Source: Chiua virens (Eukaryota > Basidiomycota > Agaricomycetes > Boletales > Boletaceae). Taken from it: a DNA stretch of 64,000 nt. The position numbers were made by a program, and so were the translations under genes. Below the pieces are notes generated by a model. That model was not told the DNA's origin and did no database searches. It saw only the letters and a list, made by a program, of their open reading frames with translations. The number at the start of each line of letters is the position of its first letter. The first letter of the stretch is position 1. The stretch spans positions 186,001-250,000 of the forward strand of contig JAHNUO010000031.1 of the NCBI GenBank assembly GCA_019787685.1, written 5' to 3'. Below, one piece after another: positions 1 through 10,726 of the stretch.

Positions 1-1500
1 GAAGACGCGTCACGCCCAGCCCGCTCACATCCACCCATCCGTCTCCAAATTTCCTTTGAAGTCTCCAAACTACCCGCGCCCTAAAATTTTCAAGGACAGT
101 GAGTTCGAACAGCATTCTGGACCTGGAAATCCAAACATGACATTGCAGGACCCGCCGACCTCTCCAACGCGATGCGGAAAGAACACGGTCGTGGTCCTCG
201 GAACTGACATATCCAACCCGAACTACCGATATGGACCCAGAGACACAACATGAGCGACGCTCGCGATGGGCGCATACTCAGTTTCTCATGCTGCCTACTG
301 TCTTGGGACGTAGACGCGTACATGTTCAACAGCTGAGTCCACCCACGAGACGATCGCTTCATCCCCGTCCCCGTTAACGTGAATCCTGTCACGTTGACGA
401 ACCCACGCAACAGGTCCGGCCCGCAGTCCTCCATATCCGCGTGGGCCATGCTCAGCCCGTGATGACTCGCGTCGACGCCTTCGAACCGAAGAAAACGAGG
501 GCGAATGGACCCAGTTGGTCTGTTTTTCCTATCGATCGGACGTACTTTGCCACCCTGCCATTACCTGCGCGATCAACTACCGACGATCCTGTCCTATACC
601 ACTGAACCCACGCAACAGGTACCCGACTTGCATTATTCACTGTCTCGTGGGCAATGGCCCCTGGGATGACCCGCATCGATGCTTCGACCCGAGGGAACGA
701 GGACCAACGGGTTGTCGCTCGGTCTGTTCTTTGGCGTCGATCGGATTCGGACGCCCGAGGCGTCTTGCCACCTCCCCATCATCTGCGCGACCGACCCCCC
801 GACGATCCTGTCCTTTTCCATACGATCGCCTCCACGTCCGATACCCCGATCACTGACGTACGTCGATAAACCCACGCACTCAGCGAGTTCGCATATTCTC
901 CAAGGACACGTCAGACCGTCGCTCGCCATTGGCCTGTACCCCGTTCTCGTCACCGTAACACGTGTTCTGCTGCGGCCGCATCACGTTCATGTTTGATACA
1001 TTTGATGTGATGGCAGGGTCGCGTCAATCATGAGGCCTTGAGGCATCGTGGCATTCCCACCAAGGTCTAGACCGCGTTGCTCTTTTCACTGATCCGAATC
1101 AGCACGGGATTTGAGAGTCGGTCCGCAGTTGCAAAGATGTGGCAGAACGTGGCACCTTAGTTTCGAAATTTGAGACATAAAGTGTGGGACGTGAACTGGG
1201 TTGGACTGAAACGGCGTGAAGCCAACGGATAAGATACTGTTCATGGCCACGAAAAGCAAACGTTGTTACAGGAGAAAAGCAGAAACAGTACAATAAAAGA
1301 ATTTAATGTGTAGAGAATAAAAAGCGGTGATAATATACTCGATCGAGATGGTCGTAATGGCAACAGGGAAGGAGTATGGCCTGGGCTAAAGGCATGAACG
1401 AGCAAGCAGAAGAAAAAAAGTACCAATAATGTTAAGTTAGGAACAATCGTGAAAGGCGTTATGAAAGGATCAAGCACAAGCAATCCCTTGATGATGATAA
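1..1500. other. No gene recognised; non-coding flank with degenerate repeats
   Basis: Several short open frames exist on both strands but none has a recognisable motif or a convincing intron-exon pattern. The only structure I can support is the degenerate tandem repeat described separately (about 256-930). The last part (about 1100-1500) would hold the 3' UTR and terminator of the minus-strand ubinuclein gene that ends at 1501. Confidence 0.6.
256..930. repeat. Degenerate tandem repeat, about three units of roughly 0.2 kb
   Basis: The 15-mer acccacgcaacaggt occurs at 400-414 and again at 606-620, and a related acccacgcactcag lies near 870. Around these anchors longer stretches align: about 461-600 (a tgactcgcgtcgacgccttcg-like start, then cgatcggac, cttgccacc and gacgatcctgtcc blocks) matches about 661-815 in the same order. 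Units differ by many substitutions and small indels, so the array is old. No coding potential is conserved between units. Unit borders are approximate. Confidence 0.6.
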
Positions 1501-3604
1501 TCATCCATCCTGTTCCATAGCTTCCTTTTCGTGTTTCTTTTTCAAAGCGCTCACTAGAAGGCCACGTCAGGCTGGCACCGATCAAATCGCTTCTCACATA
1601 CCTTCTCTCGAAATCTGACCTGAATTGAGCCAACCACTCGGAAAGGCGGCGACAATCTACATAGAGCAGCGACCTTTAGCTTGTACGATGACACCCAAAA
1701 ACTTTAAACTCACTTTCTGATACAACACTTTCCGCGTACCTTGCTCACTTACTTGTGTATTATGGCCCTCTAACTCACTGTATGCAAATATGGATGAATA
1801 ATTCGACAAAAACCAAAGAACGCAACGTACTTTTTCTCGTTCTCTAATCGGCAGCATTCGTTGCTCAGCATAACAAGTTGCCATACTATCGACTTCATCG
1901 CCTCCGTCAAGCGATACTTTTGAGCTGGAGGGTGGGCATCTCTTCCCTCGTGTTTGGCAGTAGAAGTACCCTCTCCCTCTGCCCCGCTGGCAGCACCGCC
2001 ATCTTCGGCATGCGCGTCGCCCGCGGTGGGAGTTGAGGCAGTACCGGTCTCTGACTCTGCCTTGACTTTCTCTTGTCGTTTCTCTGAGTGCCAAGACATT
2101 AGTGTTTCGTGATAGGACAGAGGGCGTAAGGCGTACCCCACGCAGCAACGCTCTTCTCCCACTCTTCCTTGGCCTTGGGAAATCCTTCTTGTGTCAATGT
2201 CGTGAGCTGATCGAGCAATTCTTCTTGTCTGTCCGTTAGTATCTTGAGGTGGTCATGGAATATAGTCCTCTTGATGAGTTTCTGGTGAAAAGTAAAGTTT
2301 TTGTACAGACGAACTGATAAGAGCAGACGAACAGTCATCGTGAAGCGATTATATGGAAACAAGGAAGGCATGAGGCCAAAAAAGTCTTCGTCATACTCTC
2401 CAAGTTTGACGGCCTTGAGGGCAACGTCGGCGACAATTGGTTTGAGTGAGGGTGGAAACCTCCCCTTGTTCTCCCATGATTCTGCGATTGGTTGGTTGAG
2501 CATGATCGGACGACTGTCACAACATCACACACCTTTCGATATGGCAGCCCTGAGCTCTTCAATCGCGGCTTGGAGTTCAGGATGGAATTCACGCTAAGAG
2601 CGAGAGTCAGTGTGAGATGAACGAGTTGGCAGACAAGTATACCAGATCCACGACTCGTCTCTTCTTGCCATACTCCTCGACGATAGTATACGACCTTCGT
2701 TTCTTGCCGGACTTGTCGTCACCAAGGAGACTGATAGGATGTTCTTTGTTGCCCTCCTCTTGGTTGCTGGGTCCAGGATCAGTCGGTGGAGGCTTCCTAG
2801 ACTTTGGTTTCTTGGGGGAACTACTATAGGGGCTGTGAGCGATGTAGACGACAACGTCGAAGGAAGGACTGACACGTCCTTCATGAGGGCAACTTCGCCA
2901 CTAGACACGTAGAAGCCCTGTTGTTTCGTCTGAGCAAAGTGAGTTCTATTGTCAACGTTCAACTCGGTGTCGTCGATGAAGGGGTCTGTGACGTCGTAGT
3001 ATTCGGAAGTGGCAGGTTTCTTCTATAGGCAATATTAGCAACCGTACATGGACGATGATGGAGCGGAGAGCAGAACCTTTTTCTTTTTCGACTTTCCTTG
3101 GTCGTCGTGGGTCTCTTCGCCTTCGCTCTCGCTGATAATTGGTTTAGGGGGTGGTGGAGTCGGAGAGCGCTGACCGGAGGCCTTGGCAAGCGCGGCGACG
3201 TCAACCTCGTACTTGTCGGGGCCACTCAGTTTGATGTCGAGGCGAATTGTCTGGAGCTCTGGAGGGGGAGGGGGAGGAGGAGTTGGAGAGGGTGAGCGGG
3301 GACGGGACTGTTTGGACGATTTTGGCTTCGGACCCGTGCCCGCAGCTGAGGCAGGTTTTGAACCGGCGACGGATGCCGAGGTTTTCAATTTCTTGGACGG
3401 TGGCGGTTTGGCATCGTTGCTGAGGTCGGCGACGGGGGTGCGCCCGTCGTTGCCGGAGATGGGACCGACGGAGTTGTCGCGGCTGCTGAGGACGATAACG
3501 TCGCTATGGGGTGAGATTGCTGAGCGGGAGGTGAGGGGGACGTCAGCGGACGACGCAGGGCTGGATTTGTGGGCGCCATCGAGCATCTCGACGTCGTCGA
3601 GCAT
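1501..3604 (-). CDS. Ubinuclein/Hpc2-type subunit of the HIR histone H3.3 chaperone complex
   Basis: Likely nuclear subunit of the HIR/HIRA complex, which deposits H3-H4 independently of replication. From the N-terminus: a Ser/Pro-rich, basic low-complexity region with a poly-Pro run; a segment IRLDIKLSGPDKYEVDVAAL; then the Hpc2-related (HUN) domain with YYDVTDPFIDDTEL and, a little later, FAQTKQQGFYVSSGEVALMK; a basic NLS-like stretch (KSGKKRRSYTIVEEYGKKRR); and the ubinuclein conserved middle region (FPPSLKPIVADVALKAVKLGEYDEDFF, shortened here to its sense: an alpha-helical AB domain). The C-terminus is recovered by two short introns: an exon encoding AAFPSGWLNSGQISRE joins, over a 48-bp intron, to VSALKKKHEKEAMEQDG and a TGA at 1501-1503. 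Start ATG at 3604 opens a Ser-rich tail. Length about 550 residues. It is divergent from APEH with a 240-bp shared upstream region. Family assignment is confident; exact internal splice sites less so. Confidence 0.82.
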
Positions 3605-3844
3605 GATTTACAAGTCCTGAGAGTAAAAATGTGGAAGGAGGGGAGGAGGAGACGGTGTTGCGGTGGAGGATGCCTAAAAAGGAATGTCTCACATCTCCCA
3701 GCATCTTTTTCGCGGCTTTCCTCAGCCAGTTCCAGCTTGCAAAAAGACACGGAACATGTCTTCCCTCTCTACGGTAGCACAGCCACGCTGACAAATCATT
3801 TCCCATCACCAATCAATGTCCTCCTCCTCACCCCTCTCCTACCC
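3605..3844. promoter_or_regulatory. Shared promoter region between divergent ubinuclein and APEH genes
   Basis: The start codons at 3604 (-) and 3845 (+) are 240 bp apart, so both promoters must lie in or overlap this interval. No TATA box or named operator could be identified; the call rests only on the head-to-head arrangement. Confidence 0.5.
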
Positions 3845-6252
3845 ATGCTTTACTCCGGCCCACCCCTCGCACACAAGGAACTCTCAGAGCTCCCTGTCTT
3901 GGACTCGGCACACTTTCTGCCGTCCAAAACAGCCACTGGTATGTCGTCGTTGGTTTTCATTTTATGTCGCTCACACAAAGCCAGTCATTCGAGCAAACTA
4001 CCTCGTTCGTAACCATGAACATGACACAAAACAGATCGTCGCAAAGACATTTACCCTTTCTGAACACATCCTTTCAGCGACTATCGCCATGCATGCCTCA
4101 GACGTCAAGGGTTCTGCGGTTTCTCGATCCGGGAACCATCAGGCAATCCTGAGAGAGTCTTTGGCTACTCGCAGAGTGGAGATCTGGTCCGATCTACGCC
4201 TGATCGCATCCATAGATGTGTCCAAGACTCACGGTCCATTCCTCACAGACGGTATTGTCCCATCTTTCTCACTAACATTCCTTCTGATGCAGTTCACAAG
4301 CGGTCTTTCAGTCAATCTCCTTTTCACCATCGGAGACAGCCATCATCTACGCCGCAGAGGCCAACCCAGAGACTGCGGACGACCTTCGCTATGATCCATA
4401 TCCTAAGCATCGGTACAACCCTCATTTCGGAGAGTCGTATTCTGGTACTCGCCGCCCTACCTTATTCATGGCCCGCTGGCGTGACCAAGTGCTTTCCAAA
4501 AATATACCAGCCGTTGAAATATCTCTCCCCCGGTCCGACGGCGTTATCTTTGGACAAGCCATTTTTGCGACCGAAAAGCGCATTTTTGCTACTGGTTTCC
4601 GCAAGAATGAAGACGGTCAGTACCTGGGCATCAAATGATGTCTGAACAGACCAACTAGCATTTGGGAAATCAAAGCCGCAGAAAATAGCGTGTCTGAAGA
4701 TCACCCGAATCAATATTACCCTGCATTCGAGATCAAAGTTCCCGGACGTTCTTGTCGTTCTCCCCGTGTGTTCCTTGACAAAAATGGCTTGCCCAGACAA
4801 CTCTTTTGGCTCTCAAACCCCCTAGGAGGTGTACATGCATCTTCTACGTCCCTGCATGTCCGTGACCTGGTTGGGGATAGCGGTGATAGGATCCTTGTAG
4901 ACAACGTTTCAGACCCAGTAAACGGAGGCTTTCCGGGATTGTACGATTGCAATCTCCTTCCTGATCCGTTCATCTACAATCCGACACCCTCGATTCTGAT
5001 ACAAACAACCTGGGGCTCGATGGTGACGGTTGTCTCTGTCGACATCAAGACAGGTCTCCTCACGCATGAGCGATCGCAACTCGGTGGGAACCCCTTGGAT
5101 TCTTGGTCACTCTTGGCCACGGATGGATCATCACAGATGCTTTGTTCTCAAAGCTCCTTAACGACACCTCTAAAGTTAGTGCTTTTGACCTTGAATGACA
5201 GTAGAGAATGGGTCAGCAGAGTGCTTGAAAGTTCTGTCGTTTCTCCTCAAGGTAAGTTATATTGGCATCTTTGTACGATTCCTCGTGCCGAATTCAGGAT
5301 TCAGTGCAGGAAAAACTCGACGATCTCATACTGTCAGTGATACACATACCCGACAGATACCCAGTTGAAACTATCGTATTGCAATCCAAGAAAGCGATGG
5401 AAACGGGGGCTCCGAAGCCTTATTGTATCACCTTCCCGCACGGAGGGCCACACTCCGTGTATACCACCAGTTTCTTGCCATTGGTGACCGCGTTGGCTCT
5501 CGAAGGATGTTGGTGTCCTTACCCATCCACGACTTGGCACTCACGTAGAACGCGTAGATACCTTATCGATGCCGAACTACACCGGGACACTCGGATATGG
5601 AGATAAATATATCCAAAAACTCGTCAGCCAGATCGGATCCCTCGACACATCCGATTGTGTCGCCGCCGTGGAAGAGCTCATCAAACGCGGCATCTCTGAT
5701 CGCGACAAACAACTCGTGTTTGGAGGCAGCCACGGTGGCTTTATCACTGGCAATCGTCAGTCGTCCCTTTCGAACACACGTGCGTTCTGACGACGTATCG
5801 TAGTCATCGGTCAACATCCCGATCTGTTCAAAGCTGCGGTCATGATCAATCCCGTGACGTCCGCCGGCGAGTTTTCCTCGTCCGACATACCCGACTGGCC
5901 GTTTGCAGAAGCCGGACTAGCGTACATGTCAAGTACGGGTGTGACCCCCGAGGCGTACAAGACGTTCTACGACGCGTCGCCGATGGCGCACGTTGGCAAC
6001 GTCCGCACCCCCGTGTTGCTGATCCTCGGTGGCAGTGACCTTCGCGTGCCGCCAACGCAGGGCAAGACGTATTTCCACGCGCTCAAGGAGAGAGGCGTGC
6101 CGACAGAGATGCTCATGTTCCCTGGCGAAGGACACAGCTTTGAGGGCGTGGAGGCGCTTAGGGTCACGTATGCGTCAATCCGAGACTGGTTTGGGGTACA
6201 TACAGGGAGGGAGGTGGACAAGTTTGGAACGGAGGCGAGGTTGATTCGATGA
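3845..6252 (+). CDS. APEH: Acylaminoacyl-peptidase (APEH, peptidase family S9C) with an in-frame TGA
   Basis: Serine peptidase releasing N-acylated residues from peptides, probably cytosolic. Six exons fit: 3845-3938, 3985-4251, 4301-5251, 5305-5518, 5558-5755 and 5804-6252. The N-terminal part is the beta-propeller; the C-terminal part is the alpha/beta-hydrolase domain with FPHGGPHS (oxyanion region), PNYTGTLGYG, nucleophile elbow GGSHGGF (near 5722), SSDIPDW, the acid in LGGSDLRVPP (near 6028) and the catalytic His in GEGHSF (near 6130). About 740 residues, normal for the family. Oddity: a TGA at 4636-4638 inside exon 3 interrupts the family-conserved segment that here reads YLGIK-stop-CLNRPTSIWEIK (animal enzymes read LGIRFC.NR). 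An intron removing 59 bp from 4617 would restore an open frame but would delete the conserved residues. Either a broken allele, a sequence error, or alternative splicing. Confidence 0.85.
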
Positions 6253-7324
6253 GGACCGTACGGTGTGAACCGTTTAAATGTGATGATGTGAGATGGGCAT
6301 GAACACCCGTCGTCTGTGTCGTTTGTGTATTTTGTGATATCAAAGGAAGGAAGTCAACTCTATCAGTCACGATGCTGCTATTACTTTCTCGTTTCCGAGG
6401 TCCAGCAAAAATTGGACTGCCAGAACTGCCTCCGAGTCTACAGTGATTGTATGTGAACACAGTCCGACTCTCATGCCATGACGGATATCAACATACACAC
6501 AGTGTGGGAAGTAAGGTCACTTTTAAAAAGTAACCAATTACAGCAGTTTGCAATACTAGTGAGAACTGGGACTAGAAAGAGTCGACTGATTTTGCCGAGT
6601 ATAAAAATTCTATATGATATACAACAACAATAATTGGACTGGATGTTGATGTTCTGATCCGGGGAAATATCTAAATATATACTATGTAGCACAGGATGTT
6701 CGGCACGGTGTTCTCAGGCTTGCAGACTCAGTCCTGTACAACGGACAGATTGGGTGACCGGTTTTGAGAGACCTTATCATTGTTATCGCATTCATCCACT
6801 TTTCACGTAACAGAGTGACTTTACTTCCTACAGTGGCGAAGGTAATATGTACGTCGGGAATTTGGCAATTTCTCAAACCCTCAGCATGTACATGAACGTT
6901 TCAACCTTAGTAGTGGACTAGTAGTACAAGTTGTACTACAGTAGACCCGTGTGCCTGAAGAATCCCAAACCAAACTCGAAAGAATATTATTTCTCTCACG
7001 ACGCCGACTCGACGCCGACTCGACGGTGGCTCTTCACCAGCACTGCCAAAACACGGAATAACTGATACATCTCCAGTGAGGCAGTACCTGCCAGACTCGG
7101 TTTCACACAGCCCTTCACCTGATGAGTCCTCGCCAGTACTACTAAGTATTTGAACCACTGCAGCCTGCCTGGTAAATTGATTGCCGATGGGCCATGTGCT
7201 TGTCCTAATTTAACTCACCACCGCAAGTACCCGGGCCGTTGGATACACTTATAGGCGTAAAACCTCATCCTTCATTGGCATCGACCATCCCTTATTCAAA
7301 TTGTGTCTGCATGTCCTGACCGCC
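6253..7324. other. Intergenic; downstream half duplicated at 10.18-10.73 kb
   Basis: No gene recognised. About 6470-6900 is A/T-richer and without conserved frames. About 6990-7324 aligns with about 10180-10726, the region upstream of the next DUF6534 gene (shared blocks include gtttcacacagcc, cagcctgcctg, taaattgattgc and the stretch just before the ATG), so the DUF6534 duplication unit includes its promoter. Confidence 0.55.
7000..7025. repeat. Short tandem repeat, 11-bp unit
   Basis: The unit gacgccgactc is repeated twice and followed by a partial third copy. It lies about 300 bp upstream of the first DUF6534 gene and is not in the paralogous upstream region at 10.2 kb. Confidence 0.6.
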
Positions 7325-9348
7325 ATGTCTACACAGACCGCGTTGGTGGTGTCTCTCGCCAGAGGACCTCTCATCGGGACCTTTCTCGGATTAGCGCAAG
7401 TGTCACGTTCCAGTTTCTGCCTTTTCAGCCCACGGTTTTGCTCACGGTGTGCTTTGGTCGTCAACAGTCTGTATGGGGTTACTTGCATGCAGGCGTTCTT
7501 TTACTTTCGGACGTACGAAGGTGATGGGTGGAGACTCAAAGTGACGGTAAGTCTCTTCCGTGGTCCGTTGGGAAAGCTATGTCTGGTTGATTTGACCTTG
7601 ACCTATCCTAGGTCACGTTGCTCGTGTGCGTTCTCTTTCTGGTACTCCCATGTCATGCTCACGTTCTCTCGTTGTTCAACAGAGTCTTGGAGACCGCACA
7701 TGCCGCCATGTCCGTGTGGCTCATGGACGATTACCTGATCGTACAATACGACAACATACAAGCGTTGCAATCCGCAAATTGGTTCGTCGTTTTTTGCCTC
7801 TGACTCGATGTGATCTGACACTCTCTGCAAGGTCATCTACTGTAAGTATTAGATGTATGTTTCTTGAGACGTGGTGATGCTACGTCAGTTTGATAGTTGA
7901 CGTATATCCTCGGAGTGAGTGTTCCTCCGTTGGGCTGTTATCCGTCTGCTGACCTATACAAGCTCCTCATCGATTTCTATGTTTACCTGTAAGTCGAAAT
8001 CGAATGGACTTTTGATCGTGTGTTTTACGTTGGTTGTCTACAGTTACTTCACCTGGAGGATATGGTTATGTCAGTCCGCCCATTCACTGCTGTATGTCAT
8101 CTTGGAAAGATCTTATACATCACTCCAGTCACGAGAAATACTTGGATCGTCGCCTTCATGGTAGGTCATTTTCTTCTACTCGATTTCCGCCACCGCATCT
8201 GAATCCAAATTCTGTCCAGTGTGCGATCTGCATCACACGAGAAGGTCAGCGCTAATATCGATCCCAATCCGTCCACCCCAATTGATTTTGTTCTTCGTAG
8301 TCATTAGCATTCTCGCCACCGTTATGAGGTACTTATAAATTCCGTTCTTCACTCATCTGAGTGTCCTTTCAACTTCCCCTAGCATGCTAAAACCGACATG
8401 GCAAGATTACCTCGACACGACCCGTACCCTCATCCTTGTCGGCAACATGCTTTTCATCGTCGGCGACACGTTTTCAGCTTGTGTGATGGCATACCATCTC
8501 GCCCGGCTCAAGTCTTGGACGGACACGTTACAACAGACGCGAAAACGAGACGGGACGCGTCGGTTAGATCTCCTTTTGAGACGCTTGATCATCTTTTTCG
8601 TCGCCACCGGCGCGATAACATCGTCTGTACTTCTCGTATTTTTGCATGTTCCGATACTGACGCATAATCTTCTGCTCGTAGGCTCGTAGACGTGGTCTCA
8701 CTCATACTCGTACGTTTCTTTCAACGCGATTGGCATACAATCGTCCGGTTCGAGAATCCTAAAGACTGACGCCCGTTTCTTCATTCATTATTCTTTCCCC
8801 AGACATTGGCACAACCTCAAGGTGTTACATTTCTGAGTACCTTTTTCATCCAGCCACGACGTACGTCTTGTCATTGTCCAAATTTCCCTCCGTTTCTCCC
8901 CATTCCGTTTCTCCCTCTCTAATTCTGGCACATCTGGCTTTCAATTCTAACGCTTGACACACTATCTACAGTCTACGCCAACTCGCTCCTTGCATCGTGA
9001 GTCATCACCCTGATTCTCCTTTCCTTTCTTCAAAATCAATCCTTCTACTCCCACACAAAAACAGACTCAATATCCGAAATGCCACGGCGAGCGTGTACGA
9101 TGACATGCAGAGCCCGCCCGTCGAGATCCATACTACCTTGCCCCTCCAATTCGCGCCTCCTTCAGGCATTTCGATCGTCTCTGGAGAGGGAGGTTTTTCT
9201 CCACGCGTGCACGAGGTGAGCCCTTTGTCCCCTTCTCTTTCGCAGTCGCAGAGACGAATAGCGTCGAGGTCGATGTTTGATTCTTTATGTCTGTTCCTTT
9301 TAGGGGTACAAATTGGATATTGAGTCACCGCAGATGGCCCAGGGATAG
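7325..9348 (+). CDS. DUF6534 multi-pass membrane protein, copy A
   Basis: Member of the Agaricomycete-expanded DUF6534 family, of unknown function: about seven predicted TM helices. Exons can be followed: start MSTQTALVVSLARGPLIGTF; TM1-2 segment ending LYGVTCMQAFFYFRTY; AHAAMSVWLMDDYLIVQY; LLIDFYVY; YFTWRIW; NTWIVAFM; the DUF6534 core with LIVGDTFSACVMAYHL-type helix, RLDLLLRRLIIFFVATGAITS, VDVVSLI and VYANSLLASLNIRNATA; last exon GYKLDIESPQMAQG with TAG at 9346-9348. Nine or so introns. Intron 1 (66 bp, between AQV and LYGV) is a multiple of three and stop-free, so retention would only insert 22 residues. First gene of a local family with copies at 10.7, 20.6 (dead) and 22.6 kb, all on the same strand. 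Confidence 0.8.
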
Positions 9349-10726
9349 AGTAGGACTCTAGCCCGAGTCTGAAAACTCTCGTCTTGAAGCAACCCCCGAC
9401 GTGTTGATCCCTGTGAGAACAACCTTGGATGCTGTTGGCACAGGATGGCTACTTCAGTGAGAGATCGTGTCGGCGGAGATGTTGAGCTTTATCGGTGATT
9501 TTGTAGGTGTTTGAGCGCTCTTGGATGTTCTACGCATGGACATGAGACTTGTTCATAATGTTATACCCGGACAATGAGACGAGACTGGGCACCAGGTTCG
9601 GGAGAGGACAACGACACATACGATCCCAGTATGATCCATCTTCAGTCTGCGCCTCCCCTTCCCATGCGCTGATCGTGTCTATGGTCCACTACATAATAAA
9701 GGGGAGACGTTCTGACTGCGGACCTCAGCATGGTGCAAATACGCTCAATGATTTTACACAAGACACGCCATGGAGCAACAGTGAGCCAAATAAGCTCCTT
9801 GATGCCACATGCCAGTGGAAGCAGTGAAACAAGTTCTGCGTGTTTTGGTCAAGCTGTTGGTACTAGTATCAAAGGAGAAAGCCAACGTAACACCTTCCGC
9901 ACTGGCAGTCTGGCACTAGTCTCGACTTGGTAGGTACATGTGCCACTGATTACAAAACCGTTCGTACAACTATGAGTGACAACATACAAGTCTTTTAGAG
10001 CAGGTTTCCCACTGCGTGATCAACATAAGTATGTGACGACAAAAATCTGGCATCAACGTGTATCGAAATTCAGGATAAAGTCTTATGTCATGTAACTTTT
10101 TGGGATTAGCAGTGGGAGAATGATTCCGGCCGTGTGGCTGACTCGGAAGAATCCAGGTTACCCAACAACTTAATTTTTCTCGCACTGACTACGACTCGGA
10201 CCGTGATTCACGATGGCGTGCCATGACTAGGAACCTCAATTCCCGGCCGTGGCTTCTTCACTGGCACTGTAAGTACAAAGTGTGCAAACCGAATGATTAG
10301 TTGATCTCCAGTGTAGTAGTGCCTTATAGAAAGCAAGACAATCGTGTCTTTTTTTGATCAAGTTCTCGCGCCTGCGTACCAAGTATGTAAGTAATAATAA
10401 ACGTCACCCGGGCTCGTGCGGGAGTCGGAGCAGCGGGACATGGTTCAGACACCAATCACTGACGCAGGTTGGTCATGTCACTACATTGTGCCTTGACCTG
10501 GCTGGGTTTCACACAGCCGTCAGTGCCGATGCCCTTGCCAGTGAACCAGCCTGCCTGATAAATTGATTGCTGACGCGTTTATGGGTGTGCCATGTGCGTA
10601 TCCCAAGTTTAACTCATAATCACAGGCACATTGCACCAACTTGGATATACTTACTTATGGTTATGGTGTAAACCCTCAGGGCTCAACCTCAACTTCATCT
10701 CCCTTAGCCAAGTCCTGACCCGTGCC
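9349..10726. other. Intergenic between DUF6534 copies A and B
   Basis: No gene recognised; small frames here lack motifs. The distal about 540 bp (10180-10726) is paralogous to the region upstream of copy A. The proximal part (9349-10180) resembles nothing else I could find in the window. Confidence 0.5.

Noticed and set aside
3183..3620. 145-codon plus-strand frame rich in Gly
   Set aside because: It is antisense to the Pro-rich part of the ubinuclein gene.
4636..4638. Selenocysteine codon in acylaminoacyl-peptidase
   Set aside because: The TGA is followed by a Cys codon, which is tempting, but APEH is not a selenoprotein family and basidiomycetes are not known to have the Sec machinery. 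A nonsense mutation, sequence error or alternative splice is simpler.
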